Counted from the first letter of the stretch, positions 24,322-34,233 are shown. The stretch: 64,000 nt of DNA from Arthrobacter sulfonylureivorans (GCA_004000035.1 RJAE01000006.1:62001-126000), one strand, 5' to 3'. Notes: generated by a model from the letters alone, not told the origin. Translations and numbers: made by a program.

Positions 24322-25332
24322 GTGGAGCTTGTCCTGCTGCTGCTGGTGGTCGCATTCGCCGGCTGCTTCGCGTTCATCAATGGCTTCCATGACGTCTCCA
24401 ATGCCGTAGCGACGGCGGTGCGCACGCACGCGCTCACGCCGCGCATCGCCGTCGTTCTGGCCTCCATCTGCAACCTGGCCGGCGCCTTGATTTCCAGCAG
24501 CCTGGCCCTGCTGATCAGCACCGGCTGGATCGGCCTGCCCGCGGGGCGGACCGGACTGGCCATCCTGCTGGCCGGCTTGCTGAGCGCCTGCGCCTGGGGA
24601 GTGTTCACCTGGTGGCTGCGGATGCCGTCATCGTCCACGCATGCGCTGCTCGGCGGCCTGGTGGGGGCCGGAGCTGCATCCACCATTCTGGGCGGGGAGA
24701 ACATCAGCGACACCGAGAATCCGATCTGGGCCCAGCTGTGGCTGCCGTTGCTGCTGTCCCCGCTGGTGGCGTTCGCGTTGTCCTACCTGGTGATGGTGCC
24801 GCTGACGTGGCTGGCCCGTTACCGGACGCCGCGCGAGGTGGGCCGGACCACCAGGCTGGCCCAGGCCGTCTTCGCCGGCACCTTCTCGCTGGGCCACGGG
24901 TTGCAGGACGGCCAGCGGACAATGGCTGTGGTGCTGCTGGCGCTGGTCGCGGCCGGTTATGCCTCGGGCGAGCAGATGCCGCTCTGGGTGCAAGTCTTCG
25001 CGGCGGTGCTGCTGGCGGTGGGCGCGCTCTTCGGCGGCTGGCGGATCTCGTACACCCTCGGATCCCGGCTGGTCCGGATCGACCCTTTGCACGGGGCCGC
25101 CGCGCAGGGCGTCAGCTCCGCCATGCTGTTCGTCGGCGCCATCGGCCTGCACATGCCGCTTTCCAGTACCCACACCATGACGTCGTCCATCCTGGGCGCC
25201 GGTGCAAGCCAGAAGCTTCAGGCGGTGCGCTGGCGAGTCGCCCTTCGCGTACTGGCCACCTGGCTGCTGACCCTGGTGGTCACCTCGCTGCTCGGCGGCA
25301 TCCTGCTGCTGGCGATGGATCCGGTGCTCTGA
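24322..25332 (+). CDS. pit: low-affinity inorganic phosphate transporter, PitA/PiT family
   Basis: 336 aa, about ten membrane helices. It starts at a GTG immediately after the DUF47 stop, with AAGGAA upstream. PiT signatures: FAFINGFHDVSNAVATAV near the N-terminus and GVSSAMLFVGAIGLHMPLSS plus THTMTSSILGAGASQKLQAV near the C-terminus. It imports metal-phosphate complexes driven by protons. It is followed by a hairpin terminator and faces the high-affinity pst operon, so both phosphate uptake modes lie within 6 kb. Confidence 0.94.
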   Translation: MELVLLLLVVAFAGCFAFINGFHDVSNAVATAVRTHALTPRIAVVLASICNLAGALISSSLALLISTGWIGLPAGRTGLAILLAGLLSACAWGVFTWWLRMPSSSTHALLGGLVGAGAASTILGGENISDTENPIWAQLWLPLLLSPLVAFALSYLVMVPLTWLARYRTPREVGRTTRLAQAVFAGTFSLGHGLQDGQRTMAVVLLALVAAGYASGEQMPLWVQVFAAVLLAVGALFGGWRISYTLGSRLVRIDPLHGAAAQGVSSAMLFVGAIGLHMPLSSTHTMTSSILGAGASQKLQAVRWRVALRVLATWLLTLVVTSLLGGILLLAMDPVL

Positions 25333-25445
25333 GGACCCACAACGGCCGCTGCACGCCCCTGACGGCGGCAGCTGTGGCCCTGGCTGCCGCTCTCACCGGC
25401 CCGAAAATCCTCCCAGCCGCACAGGCCCTCCCTTAACCGCGACAG

Positions 25446-25474
25446 CGGTGCCTCCCGCGCGTGGGGAGGCACCG
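25446..25474. terminator. bidirectional hairpin terminator
   Basis: A perfect 11-bp stem (CGGTGCCTCCC at 25446-25456 with 25464-25474) with a 7-nt loop lies between the convergent pit and pstB genes. Confidence 0.7.
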
Positions 25475-25495
25475 CCGTCGTGCTTGCTGAGGGGT

Positions 25496-26275
25496 TTATC
25501 CGAAGCGGCCGGACACGTAGTCCTCGGTGGCCTTCTCGGTCGGGTTGCTGAAGATCGTTGGCGTATCGCCGTATTCGATCAGCTTGCCCGGTTTGCCGGT
25601 GCCGGCGATGTTGAAGAACGCGGTCTTGTCGGACACGCGGGCCGCCTGCTGCATGTTGTGGGTAACGATCACCACGGTGTACTGCGTCTTGAGTTCCTCG
25701 ATCAGGTCCTCAATGGCGAGTGTGGAGATGGGGTCGAGTGCCGAACACGGCTCGTCCATCAGGATCACCTGCGGGGAGACCGCGATGGCGCGGGCAATGC
25801 ACAGGCGCTGCTGCTGGCCGCCGGAGAGACCGGATCCGGGCTTGGCCAGCCGGTCCTTGACCTCATTCCACAGGTTGGCGCCGGTCAGCGACTTCTCCAC
25901 CAGCGCGTCGGCGTCCGACTTGGACATCCGCTTGTTGTTCAGCTTGACGCCGGCCAGCACGTTGTCGCGGATGGACATGGTGGGGAACGGGTTGGGGCGC
26001 TGGAAGACCATGCCGATCTGGCTGCGCACGGTCACCGGGTCCACGCCCGAGCCGTAGAGGTTGTCGCCGTCCAGCAGGACTTCGCCCTCCACCCGGGCGC
26101 CGGGCAGCACCTCGTGCATCCGGTTCAGCGTGCGCAGGAACGTGGACTTGCCGCAGCCGGAGGGGCCGATGAAGGCTGTCACGGACCGGGCGTCGATGTT
26201 GATGTTGACGCCCTCCACCGCGCGGAAGTTGCCGTAGTAGACGTTCAGGTCCTTGACGTCGATGCGTTTGGACAT
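25496..26275 (-). CDS. pstB: phosphate ABC transporter ATP-binding protein
   Basis: 259 aa, the family's usual length. Walker [19 protein letters not shown]-loop region [18 protein letters not shown], signature [16 protein letters not shown], Walker [14 protein letters not shown]. It energises phosphate import by the PstSCAB complex at the membrane. It is the last gene of pstSCAB; no phoU follows, but the DUF47 gene is nearby. Confidence 0.97.
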   Translation of the reverse strand: MSKRIDVKDLNVYYGNFRAVEGVNINIDARSVTAFIGPSGCGKSTFLRTLNRMHEVLPGARVEGEVLLDGDNLYGSGVDPVTVRSQIGMVFQRPNPFPTMSIRDNVLAGVKLNNKRMSKSDADALVEKSLTGANLWNEVKDRLAKPGSGLSGGQQQRLCIARAIAVSPQVILMDEPCSALDPISTLAIEDLIEELKTQYTVVIVTHNMQQAARVSDKTAFFNIAGTGKPGKLIEYGDTPTIFSNPTEKATEDYVSGRFG

Positions 26276-26300
26276 GGGGTTCCTTCTCTTTGGTTCTGGC

Positions 26301-27416
26301 TCAGCGGCCGGTCTTGGGGGCGAAGATGCGGGCGATCAGCCGGGCAAACAGGTTCAGCAGCATCACGAAGATGATCAGGATCAGCGCCGCAGCCCAGGCA
26401 CGCTGCATGCTGGGTTCCACGTTGGTGGGCGAGGTGGGGTTCATCAGCTGCCGGTAGATATAAGTGGGCAGGGTGGTCATCCAGCCGCCGAACACGTTCC
26501 AGTTGATGCTGTTGACGAAGCCCGCGGTGACCAGCAGCGGGGCGGTCTCGCCGATGATGCGGGCGATGGCCAGGGTGACGCCGGAGGCAATGCCGGAGAT
26601 CGCCGTCGGCACGACCACCTTCAGGACGGTGCGCCACTTGCGCACGCCCAGCGCGTAGGAGGCCTCGCGCAGTTCGTTCGGCACGATCTTGAGCATCTCC
26701 TCGGTGGAGCGGACCACCACCGGGATCATCAGCACGGAAAGCGCGACGGCGGCGACGAACCCGGTGCGGGTGCTCGGCCCGAAGATCAGGCCGAACAGCG
26801 CGGCGGCGAACAGGCCGGCAACGATCGAGGGGATACCGGTCATCACGTCCACGAAGAACGTGATGCCGCGCGAGAGCGCTCCGCCCTTGCTGTATTCGAC
26901 CAGGTAGACCGCCGTGAGCAGGCCGATCGGAACCGAGATGATGGTGGCCCACATGGTGATCAGCAGGGTGCCGATAATGCCGTGATAGGCGCCGCCGAGC
27001 ACTTCGGTTCCGTTGGCTACGGTCTCGTTGTCCACCATGCCGGTCATGCCGTTCATGGACGTGAAGACGAGGTTGTAGCTCAGTCCGGCGATGCCGTTCT
27101 GCAGCACCGTCCAGATCACCGAGATCAGCGGCACCACGGCAATAATGAACGTCGCGAAGATCAGGTTAGTGGCGAAGCGGTCCTTGGCCTTGCGGGCGCC
27201 CTCCACCGAGAGCGTGACCACGTAGCCGGCGATCACGAAGATCACGGCCGAGATGAGTGCCCAGGAGACCAGGCTGAAACCGATCAGCGAGGATACCGCC
27301 GCGCCGAGGATGAGCGAGCCTGCGGCCACCGCCCAGATAGCCCAGCCGGGCAGTTGGTTCTTGGTGAGCGTGTTGCGTTTAGCCGGTGCGGGGGCGTCAG
27401 TGAGCAATTTGGACAT
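26301..27416 (-). CDS. pstA: phosphate ABC transporter permease PstA
   Basis: 371 aa, with a long N-terminal region. Early membrane helices ([39 protein letters not shown]) precede the usual PstA permease core with [19 protein letters not shown] and the ATPase-coupling EAA segment [20 protein letters not shown]. Its ATG overlaps the pstC stop by 1 nt (TAATG). It forms the membrane channel with PstC. Confidence 0.95.
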   Translation of the reverse strand: MSKLLTDAPAPAKRNTLTKNQLPGWAIWAVAAGSLILGAAVSSLIGFSLVSWALISAVIFVIAGYVVTLSVEGARKAKDRFATNLIFATFIIAVVPLISVIWTVLQNGIAGLSYNLVFTSMNGMTGMVDNETVANGTEVLGGAYHGIIGTLLITMWATIISVPIGLLTAVYLVEYSKGGALSRGITFFVDVMTGIPSIVAGLFAAALFGLIFGPSTRTGFVAAVALSVLMIPVVVRSTEEMLKIVPNELREASYALGVRKWRTVLKVVVPTAISGIASGVTLAIARIIGETAPLLVTAGFVNSINWNVFGGWMTTLPTYIYRQLMNPTSPTNVEPSMQRAWAAALILIIFVMLLNLFARLIARIFAPKTGR

Positions 27417-28342
27417 TAGTTGGCTCCCGAGAATTCCTTGTGCCGGCTAATGATCCAGCGGGCGATCATGTTCACGGCCAGGGTGATGACGAACAGCACC
27501 AGGCCGGCGGCGATGAGTTCGGACAGCCGCAGACCGTAAGCTTCCGGGAAGTTCAGGGCGACTTCCGCGGCAATGGTCTGGTTGCCCGACTTGATCAGGC
27601 TGGCGATCAGCCCGCCGCCGGACAGGACCATGGCCACCGCCATGGTTTCACCCAGCGCGCGGCCCAGTCCCAGCATCACGGCGCTGATGACGCCCGGACG
27701 GGCGAACGGGAAGACGGCCATCTTGATCATTTCCCAACGGGTAGCTCCCATGGCCAGCGCCGCTTCCTCGTGGAGTTTGGGCGCCTGCAGGAAGATCTCG
27801 CGGCTGAGCGAGGTGATAATCGGCAGGATCATGACGGACAGCACGATGCCGGCCGTCAGCATGGTCTTGCCGGTCTGGCTGGCCGGCCCTTCGAAGATCG
27901 GGATCCAGCCGGCGTTCTCCGCCAGCCAGGTGTAGGGTCCCACCAAGGCCGGCGCCAAGACCGCGATGCCCCAGGCGCCGTAGACCACCGACGGGATGGC
28001 CGCCAGCAGGTCAACCACGTAACCCAGGCCTTGGGCGAGCCGGCGCGGCGCGTAGTGGGAGATGAACAGGGCCACGCCCACGCCCACCGGGGTGGCCAGC
28101 ACCAAGGCAATGGCTGCGGCGATCAGGGTGCCGATGACGATGGGCCAGATGTAGGCCCAGAACCCGTTTCCGCCGGAGATCGCGGAAGGGTCGGCCCCAA
28201 ACGTCGGCAGGGCCTGCCACAGCAGGAATGCCGCCACGCAGAACAGCACGAAGAGGATCAGGCAACCTGCGGCAAGCGTCAGGCCGGAAAAGACCTTGTC
28301 GCCGGTCCGGCCTCTGCCTGTCTCGGTCAATGTTTGGGACAC
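27416..28342 (-). CDS. pstC: phosphate ABC transporter permease PstC
   Basis: 308 aa from a GTG (VSQTLTETGRGRTGDKVFSG) with AAGGG upstream; the frame is open farther, but the extra residues include a hairpin region. Six membrane helices are visible, including LILFVLFCVAAFLLWQALPT and the AAIPSVVYGAWGIAVLAPAL loop-helix, with the EAA coupling segment EAALAMGATRWEMIKMAVFP. It pairs with PstA. It is separated from pstS by a spacer carrying a strong hairpin. Confidence 0.95.
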   Translation of the reverse strand: MSQTLTETGRGRTGDKVFSGLTLAAGCLILFVLFCVAAFLLWQALPTFGADPSAISGGNGFWAYIWPIVIGTLIAAAIALVLATPVGVGVALFISHYAPRRLAQGLGYVVDLLAAIPSVVYGAWGIAVLAPALVGPYTWLAENAGWIPIFEGPASQTGKTMLTAGIVLSVMILPIITSLSREIFLQAPKLHEEAALAMGATRWEMIKMAVFPFARPGVISAVMLGLGRALGETMAVAMVLSGGGLIASLIKSGNQTIAAEVALNFPEAYGLRLSELIAAGLVLFVITLAVNMIARWIISRHKEFSGAN

Positions 28343-28400
28343 TTCACAACCCTTCGGGTTCCTTCTGCACTTCGTCTGGCCGTTCTTGCCAGTCTTGCTT

Positions 28401-28436
28401 GTTCGCTCCGGCCCGGCAATATTGCCGGGCCGGAAC
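28401..28436 (-). other. strong hairpin between pstS and pstC
   Basis: A perfect 26-bp palindrome (arms CCGGCCCGGCAAT 28408-28420 and 28421-28433), flanked by GTTC and GAAC, lies in the pstS-pstC gap with no T run on the minus strand. It probably attenuates or stabilises the upstream transcript so that the binding protein is made in excess over the permease (inference). Confidence 0.6.
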
Positions 28437-28496
28437 ACGGCTGCGCCCCGCGCGTCAGATTGCGACGGCGCGGGGCCAACCGGACTTCGATAAGGA

Positions 28497-29609
28497 CTAG
28501 GACTTCACCGAGATGGAGTCGATTGCCTTCTGGGCCTGCTCGCGCAGGGTTTCGGAGATCGGAGCGTTGCCGGCCGAGTCCTGGGCGGCCTGCTGTCCTT
28601 CTTCGCTGATCACGTAGCTGCCGAAGGCCTTCACCAGGTCAACGGTGTTCTGATCAGCATAAGTGGAGCAGTAGATGTGGTACGAAACCAGCACGATCGG
28701 GTAGGCGCCCGACTCGGTGGTGTCGCGCTCGAGGTCCAGGGACATGTCCACGTCGCTGCGGCCCTCCACCGGGGTGGCCACTTCGACGGCCTTGGAGGCT
28801 GCCTCGGCGCTGAGCTCGACGTATTCTTCGCCGACCTTGACCTTTACGGTGCCCAGGCCGCCCACTGCGGAAGCGTCCGCGTAGGTGATGGCGCCGTCGG
28901 TGGCGGTGGTGGTGGAGACCACGCCGGAGGTGCCCTGCGCGTTCTCGGCCTGGATCTTGGCGGGCCAGTCGCCGGAGACCTCATCGGTCCAGACGTCACC
29001 GGCGGCGGCGGACAGGTACTCCACGAAGTTCTCGGTGGTGCCCGACTCGTCGGAACGGTGCACCACGGTGATGGCGGTGTCGGGCAGCTCCACGCCCTCG
29101 TTCTGCGAGGCGATGGCCTCGTCGTTCCACTTGGTGATCTCGCCGCGGAAGACCTTCGCGATGGTCTCGGCGTCCATGTTCACCGAGTCGACGCCTTCAA
29201 GGTTGAAGGCCACTGCGATCGGGGAGACGTAGCCGGGGATGTTCATCGCACCGTCGGGGCCGCAGACTTCCTGGGCCTGCTTCCACTCTTCGTCGTCCAT
29301 GTAGGCGTCCGAGCCGGCGAACTGCACGCCGCCGGCGAGGAAGGCATCGCGGCCGGCGCCGGAGCCGTCGGGCGAGTACTGCACGTTGGCTTCGGGGTTC
29401 TTAGCGGTGAAGCCGGCCATCCAGGCCTGCATGGCTGAATCCTGCGAGGAAGCACCGGCACCGGACAGGGTGCCGGATACGGTCGACGCGGAGTCGGTGC
29501 TGCCGGCAGGTGCCTGGTTTCCGGTGGCGTTGTCCGAGCCACATGCGGTCAGTGCCAGCGCTGCAACGGAGAGGACGGCGGCCGCGCGGCCGATGCGAAT
29601 TGCCTTCAC
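28497..29609 (-). CDS. pstS: phosphate-binding lipoprotein PstS
   Basis: 370 aa from a GTG with AAAGGGAC upstream. It has a lipoprotein signal: MKAIRIGRAAAVLSVAALAL followed by TAC, Cys23 being the lipidation site. The phosphate-binding fold shows LSGAGASSQDSAMQAWMAGF, AGSDAYMDDEEW, HRSDESGTTENFVEYLSA and VSYHIYCSTYAD. It captures phosphate outside the membrane for PstCAB. It is first in the pst operon and has a PHO box about 110 nt upstream of the start. Confidence 0.97.
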   Translation of the reverse strand: MKAIRIGRAAAVLSVAALALTACGSDNATGNQAPAGSTDSASTVSGTLSGAGASSQDSAMQAWMAGFTAKNPEANVQYSPDGSGAGRDAFLAGGVQFAGSDAYMDDEEWKQAQEVCGPDGAMNIPGYVSPIAVAFNLEGVDSVNMDAETIAKVFRGEITKWNDEAIASQNEGVELPDTAITVVHRSDESGTTENFVEYLSAAAGDVWTDEVSGDWPAKIQAENAQGTSGVVSTTTATDGAITYADASAVGGLGTVKVKVGEEYVELSAEAASKAVEVATPVEGRSDVDMSLDLERDTTESGAYPIVLVSYHIYCSTYADQNTVDLVKAFGSYVISEEGQQAAQDSAGNAPISETLREQAQKAIDSISVKS

Positions 29610-29716
29610 GAGTATGGTCCCTTTCAGGGTGAGAACGGATCACGACGACCGGACGTTTTCCGCCCCCTTGTCGTGCTCCTTTGACGCTATGGGCGCCACG
29701 TAAAGAATGTGCACGG

Positions 29717-29738
29717 TTAAAGTGAACGCAAGGTGAAC
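29717..29738 (-). promoter_or_regulatory. PHO box (PhoP binding site) upstream of pstS
   Basis: On the minus strand two directly repeated 11-bp units are seen: GTTCACCTTGC (29738-29728) and GTTCACTTTAA (29727-29717). This matches the known actinobacterial PHO box of direct 11-nt repeats starting GTTCAC. It implies induction of pstSCAB by the PhoR-PhoP system at low phosphate. The regulator genes are not in the window. Confidence 0.85.
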
Positions 29739-29883
29739 AAGACGGGACCGTTTGCTAACGAACGGCGCGCATGTCTTGCCTTCGTGAGCAGGCTCATACT
29801 ATGGACCCCGGTTTGGCGGGGCGCGGTCCGGCGAGCGGGCGCGGTCCGGCAGAATCGCCGATCGGCCCGCCTAGACTGGGAGC

Positions 29884-31011
29884 ATGAGCGCAGGCACCCG
29901 GTTGGTACAGGCCCGGTCGTTCCTGCGCAGACGGGGACGTGCCGGCTACAGCCGCAGCAAGTCCTCGTTCATGTCCGCCCTGCGGATCACGTTATGCGCC
30001 GTCGCCGCGTATGTATTCGCCGAGCAGGTACTTGGCCACGAGGGTCCGCTGTTCGCGGCCACCTCCTCGATCATTGCGCTCGGTTTCGCCAAGGGACCTC
30101 GGGTCCGCAAAGTGCTCGAGGTCGCGATCGGCTGCACCCTGGGCATCACCGTCGGCGATCTGCTGCTGCACTTCCTCGGGCCGGGCATCTGGCAGGCGGC
30201 CCTGGTGCTGCTGGTCTCCATCCTGCTGGCCAGGTTCCTGGACAGCGGCAGCATCTTCAGCACCCAGATGGCGCTGCAGTCGGTGCTGGTGGTGCTGCTG
30301 CCCGCGCCGCTCGGCGGACCCTTCACGCGCAGCCTGGATGCGGTCGTCGGCGGAGCCTTCGCCCTGATTGTGACCATGCTGATTCCCGGCGATCCGCGTT
30401 CGGAACCACGCTCGCATCTGCAGAGACTCCTGGACGAACTCTCCGCAGTGCTGCGCGAGTGCTCAGATGCCTTGGCCAAGAGCGACCCCACCAAGGCATG
30501 GCACGCGCTGATCCGGGCGCGCGCCAGCCAGCCACTGATCGACGAGGTGCGCGGCAGTTTCTCCTCGGCCCGGGAGGTTGCCCGGATCTCCCTGGCCTAC
30601 CGCCGCCATCGGGAAGAAGTGGGGGACCTGCAGGATTCTGCCGAGATGGCGGATCTGGCCATGCGCAACAGCCGGGTGTTCTCCCGCCGCCTGACATCTG
30701 TGATTAACCACGCGGCCATGACGGACGAAGCGATCGAGGCCTTCTCCGAAGTACTGCAAGAAACGGCCGACGCCGTCGAAATCCTTGCCGAGGGCCTCTC
30801 CGACCGTGATCCCGGGGCGCGCGAACGCCGGCTCTCCGGGGCCAGGAACGACTTGGCCGCGATCGCCACCCGACTGCACCCCAAGCATCTGGGCATTGCG
30901 ACCATGGAAGGAGAGGGCCTGGTCTTGGTTTTCCGGCCGCTGATGGTGGATCTGCTCGAGGCCGCCGGGCTCAGCCACGACGACGCCGCGTCCTACCTGC
31001 CCAAACTCTGA
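29884..31011 (+). CDS. FUSC-family membrane protein (aromatic acid exporter-like)
   Basis: 375 aa with GGGAG before the ATG. The N-terminal half holds about six helices (SALRITLCAVAAYVFAEQVL; AALVLLVSILLARFL; LQSVLVVLLPAPLGGPF; VVGGAFALIVTMLIPGD) as in FUSC / ArAE exporters. The C-terminal half is soluble and helical (residues 190-375). Members export aromatic acids or are of unknown role; substrate unknown here. It is monocistronic, divergent from pstS. Confidence 0.8.
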   Translation: MSAGTRLVQARSFLRRRGRAGYSRSKSSFMSALRITLCAVAAYVFAEQVLGHEGPLFAATSSIIALGFAKGPRVRKVLEVAIGCTLGITVGDLLLHFLGPGIWQAALVLLVSILLARFLDSGSIFSTQMALQSVLVVLLPAPLGGPFTRSLDAVVGGAFALIVTMLIPGDPRSEPRSHLQRLLDELSAVLRECSDALAKSDPTKAWHALIRARASQPLIDEVRGSFSSAREVARISLAYRRHREEVGDLQDSAEMADLAMRNSRVFSRRLTSVINHAAMTDEAIEAFSEVLQETADAVEILAEGLSDRDPGARERRLSGARNDLAAIATRLHPKHLGIATMEGEGLVLVFRPLMVDLLEAAGLSHDDAASYLPKL

Positions 31012-31040
31012 TTGTCTGTGGCCGCGGCTACGCTGGGTGC

Positions 31041-32408
31041 ATGAGCACCAAGACCCGTTCCAAATCCCCTGCCTACCGCTGCGCCGAGTGCGGCTGGAGC
31101 ACGGTCAAATGGGTAGGGCGCTGCGGCGAGTGCCAGGCGTGGGGAACGGTGGAAGAGGCCACGCCGGTGGCGGCGCGCACCACAGCCGCCGCCGCGGTCT
31201 CCCGGCCGGCCGAACGGATCGCCGACGTTGATGCCACGAACGCTGCCTTCCGCGCCACCGGGGTCGGCGAGCTGGACCGGGTGCTCGGCGGCGGCCTGGT
31301 GCCCGGTGCGGTCATCCTGCTGGCCGGAGAGCCCGGCATCGGCAAATCCACGCTGCTGCTCGACGTAGCGGCGCGGGTGGCCCGGCAGGACCGCGACGTG
31401 TTGTACGTGACCGGCGAGGAATCCGCGGCCCAGGTCAAGCTGCGGGCCGAGCGGATCTCCGCGATGGCTGACAACCTTTATCTGACCGCCGAGACGGACC
31501 TGGGCATCGCGCTGGGCCATGTGGAACAGCTGCAGCCGTCGCTGTTGATCGTGGATTCGGTCCAGACGCTCAGCAGCAGCGCCGTGGAAGGGGCTGCCGG
31601 CGGCGTGACGCAGGTGCGCGAGGTCGCGGCGTCGCTGATCAACGCCGCCAAAACCAAGGGCATGACCACCATTCTGGTGGGGCATGTGACCAAGGACGGC
31701 TCCATCGCGGGGCCGCGGCTCCTTGAACATCTGGTGGACGTGGTGTGCCAGTTCGACGGCGACCGGCATTCGCGCCTGCGGCTGGTGCGTGCGGTCAAGA
31801 ACCGCTACGGCCCCACCGACGAAGTCGGCTGTTTCGATCTGACGGAGGCCGGCATCGAGGGGCTGACCGACCCGAGCGGGCTGTTCGTCTCCCGGACCAA
31901 GGATCCGGTCTCCGGCACCTGCATCACCGTCACGCTTGAGGGCCGCCGGCCGCTGGTGGCGGAAGTGCAGGCGTTGCTGGCCGAGACCTCCAATGCACAG
32001 CCGCGGCGCGCCACCAGCGGGTTGGATTCTTCCCGCGTGGCGATGATGATGGCCGTGCTGCAGCGCCGCGCATCCATGTCGCTGCACAAGGACGACAGCT
32101 ACGTGGCGACGGTGGGCGGGGTCCGGCTGGGCGAACCGGCCACGGATCTGGCCACCGTGCTGGCCATTGCCTCCGCTAAGACCAACCAGCCGCTGCCGGC
32201 GCAGTTAATCGCCTTCGGCGAAGTGGGGCTGGCCGGCGAGGTGCGGCCCGTGCCCGGAATTGGGCGGCGCATCCAGGAGGCCGAACGGCTCGGGTTTACG
32301 CACGCGATCGTTCCGGCTTCCCCGGATGGAGCGGGCCAGGTTCCGGCCGGATTCACGGTTAAGGAAGTACACACCGTCTCCGAAGCGCTGTCCACGCTGT
32401 TCCGCTGA
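31041..32408 (+). CDS. radA: DNA repair protein RadA
   Basis: 455 aa. It has an N-terminal four-Cys zinc motif (CAECGWSTVKWVGRCGECQ), a RecA-like ATPase with Walker A GEPGIGKSTLL, the RadA-specific KNRYGPTDEVGCFD motif, and a C-terminal Lon-like domain (EVGLAGEVRPVPGIGRRIQE). It promotes branch migration during recombination and repair. Directly followed by disA on the same strand, an association known from other Gram-positives, where RadA restrains DisA cyclase activity. Confidence 0.97.
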   Translation: MSTKTRSKSPAYRCAECGWSTVKWVGRCGECQAWGTVEEATPVAARTTAAAAVSRPAERIADVDATNAAFRATGVGELDRVLGGGLVPGAVILLAGEPGIGKSTLLLDVAARVARQDRDVLYVTGEESAAQVKLRAERISAMADNLYLTAETDLGIALGHVEQLQPSLLIVDSVQTLSSSAVEGAAGGVTQVREVAASLINAAKTKGMTTILVGHVTKDGSIAGPRLLEHLVDVVCQFDGDRHSRLRLVRAVKNRYGPTDEVGCFDLTEAGIEGLTDPSGLFVSRTKDPVSGTCITVTLEGRRPLVAEVQALLAETSNAQPRRATSGLDSSRVAMMMAVLQRRASMSLHKDDSYVATVGGVRLGEPATDLATVLAIASAKTNQPLPAQLIAFGEVGLAGEVRPVPGIGRRIQEAERLGFTHAIVPASPDGAGQVPAGFTVKEVHTVSEALSTLFR

Positions 32409-32512
32409 GCGTCCGGGAGAAGGATAGCCGGAATCCGGCACTATCATGGAGCCTGAGGCTGTCCGGACGGCGGCCCCGCTTCCATGCCCGCCTGCCCTAA
32501 GGAAACTCACAC

Positions 32513-33586
32513 ATGGTCAAGAGCCCCGAGGACGCCCTCAAGGCGACCCTGGCCCGTGTAGCTCCGGGAACCCAGCTGCGCGACGGGTTGGAACGGATCC
32601 TCCGTGGGCGCACCGGCGCGCTCATCGTGCTCGGGTACGACCAGCAGGTGGAAGAGATCAGCAGCGGCGGGTTCGACATCGGGATCGAGTTCTCGCCCAC
32701 CCGGCTGCGCGAACTGGCGAAGATGGACGGCGCCATCGTCTGCGACAAGGACGCAGCGGCCATCGTCAAGGCCGCGGTGCAGCTGGTCCCGGACCCTTCC
32801 ATTGCCACCCAGGAGTCGGGCACCCGGCACCGCACTGCCGAACGCGTCGCCATCCAGACCGGACTGCCGGTGATTTCGGTCAGCCAGTCCATGCAGATCA
32901 TTGCACTGTATGTGGAAGGCATCAGGCACGTCCTGGAGGGCTCCGAGCCGGTGCTTGCCCGGGCCAACCAGGCGCTGGCCACATTGGAGCGCTACCGCGC
33001 CCGGCTGGACCAGGTCACTGGTTCGCTGTCCGCGCTGGAGATCGAGGCCATGGTCACCGTGCGGGACGTGGCCGTGACCCTGCAGCGGCAGGAAATGGTC
33101 CGCCGCATCTCCGACGAGATCTCCCAATACGTTCTCGAGCTCGGCGTGGACGGCCGACTGCTCTCCCTGCAACTTGATGAGCTGACCTCTGGGCTGGGCC
33201 CCGACAGCGAAATGATCCTGCGCGACTACGCGGAAATTAAGGGCGGGATCGATGTCGACACCGCCCTGAAGACCCTGCGCGGTTTCACGTCGAACGATCT
33301 GATCGATTTGGGCCGGGTGGCCAGCGTGATTGGCATCCAGACCGGCCAGGACTCCCTGGACGCCGTGGTCCAGCCCCGCGGCTACCGGCTGCTGGCGGGA
33401 GTCAAGTCGGTACCGCGGGCGGTAGCCGACCGGTTGGTGGATCACTTCGGCGGCCTGCAGTCGTTGATGGCGGCCAACATCGACGATCTGATGGCCGTCG
33501 ACGGCATCGGAGAGCAGCGCGCACGCGTGATCCGCGAGGGCCTGTCCCGGATTGCCGAAACCAGCCTGCTGGACCGGTTCCTCTAG
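32513..33586 (+). CDS. disA: DNA integrity scanning diadenylate cyclase
   Basis: 357 aa with AAGGAAA before the ATG. It makes c-di-AMP from two ATP. The DAC domain carries the DGA motif (MDGAIVCDKDAAAI) and the RHR motif (GTRHRTAERVAIQTGLPVIS). A helical spine follows, then C-terminal helix-hairpin-helix elements (VDGIGEQRARVIREGLSRI) that bind branched DNA. It lies 104 nt after radA; co-transcription is possible, though the gap could carry its own promoter. Confidence 0.97.
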   Translation: MVKSPEDALKATLARVAPGTQLRDGLERILRGRTGALIVLGYDQQVEEISSGGFDIGIEFSPTRLRELAKMDGAIVCDKDAAAIVKAAVQLVPDPSIATQESGTRHRTAERVAIQTGLPVISVSQSMQIIALYVEGIRHVLEGSEPVLARANQALATLERYRARLDQVTGSLSALEIEAMVTVRDVAVTLQRQEMVRRISDEISQYVLELGVDGRLLSLQLDELTSGLGPDSEMILRDYAEIKGGIDVDTALKTLRGFTSNDLIDLGRVASVIGIQTGQDSLDAVVQPRGYRLLAGVKSVPRAVADRLVDHFGGLQSLMAANIDDLMAVDGIGEQRARVIREGLSRIAETSLLDRFL

Positions 33587-33606
33587 GCTCCGGTGGGCCG
33601 GAGCAG

Positions 33607-34233
33607 CTAACGCAGTTCGAACACGGTCTTCTTGCTGGACTCCTTGTCCAGCTTGGTGATCAGAACATAGGTGCCCGGCTGCGGGTTGGCCTCCACCGAG
33701 GTGCAGCCCGGCGCCGTCCGGTTCCGCTCCCAGGTAAAACGCGCCTTTTCGCTCTTGCCCGGCTCAAGGGTCATCATCAACGGTTCGGCGTCCACCTGGC
33801 AGTCCGTGGAGGAGAAAATGCGATCGTCCCCGCTGGTGACCAAAAATTCCATGGCGTCCGTGCCGACGTTGACTTCGCAGGGGCTCTTGCCCTTGTTCGC
33901 CACTTCCAGAATCAGCGTGGGGTTCTCCCCGCTCCCGTAGGCTGGGGCATCCGTTTCGGCACGCACGACCACATCCGAGTCCTCACAGCCCGTCGTGGCT
34001 GCGGGGCTGGCCGCAGGGGAGCTGGGCGCTGCCGCCCCGGCCACCTCGGCCGAGGCTTCTTCCCGTCCCGATCCCACCAGGCCGGCGACCCAGAATCCGG
34101 CAGCCACGATGGCGGCCACCACCAGCACGGCCAGCACCAGCGCTACCAGGCGCCGGCGGCGGTAGACCGCAGGGCTGGGCCGCCGGACGGATGAACCCTG
34201 TCCGCGCCCGCCGGATGTGCCGCTGCCTGCCAT
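33607..34233 (-). CDS. membrane-anchored extracellular protein, unknown function
   Basis: 208 aa. A basic cytosolic N-terminus of about 28 residues is followed by one transmembrane helix (LVALVLAVLVVAAIVAAGFW), an Ala/Ser/Pro-rich linker, and an extracellular beta-sandwich-like domain (residues 85-208: VVVRAETDAPAYGSGENPTL through GTYVLITKLDKE). It has three to four cysteines (CEDSD, PCEVN, DCQVD, GCTSV) that may form disulfides. No named family recognised. It is convergent with disA and divergent from mutY. Confidence 0.7.
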   Translation of the reverse strand: MAGSGTSGGRGQGSSVRRPSPAVYRRRRLVALVLAVLVVAAIVAAGFWVAGLVGSGREEASAEVAGAAAPSSPAASPAATTGCEDSDVVVRAETDAPAYGSGENPTLILEVANKGKSPCEVNVGTDAMEFLVTSGDDRIFSSTDCQVDAEPLMMTLEPGKSEKARFTWERNRTAPGCTSVEANPQPGTYVLITKLDKESSKKTVFELR

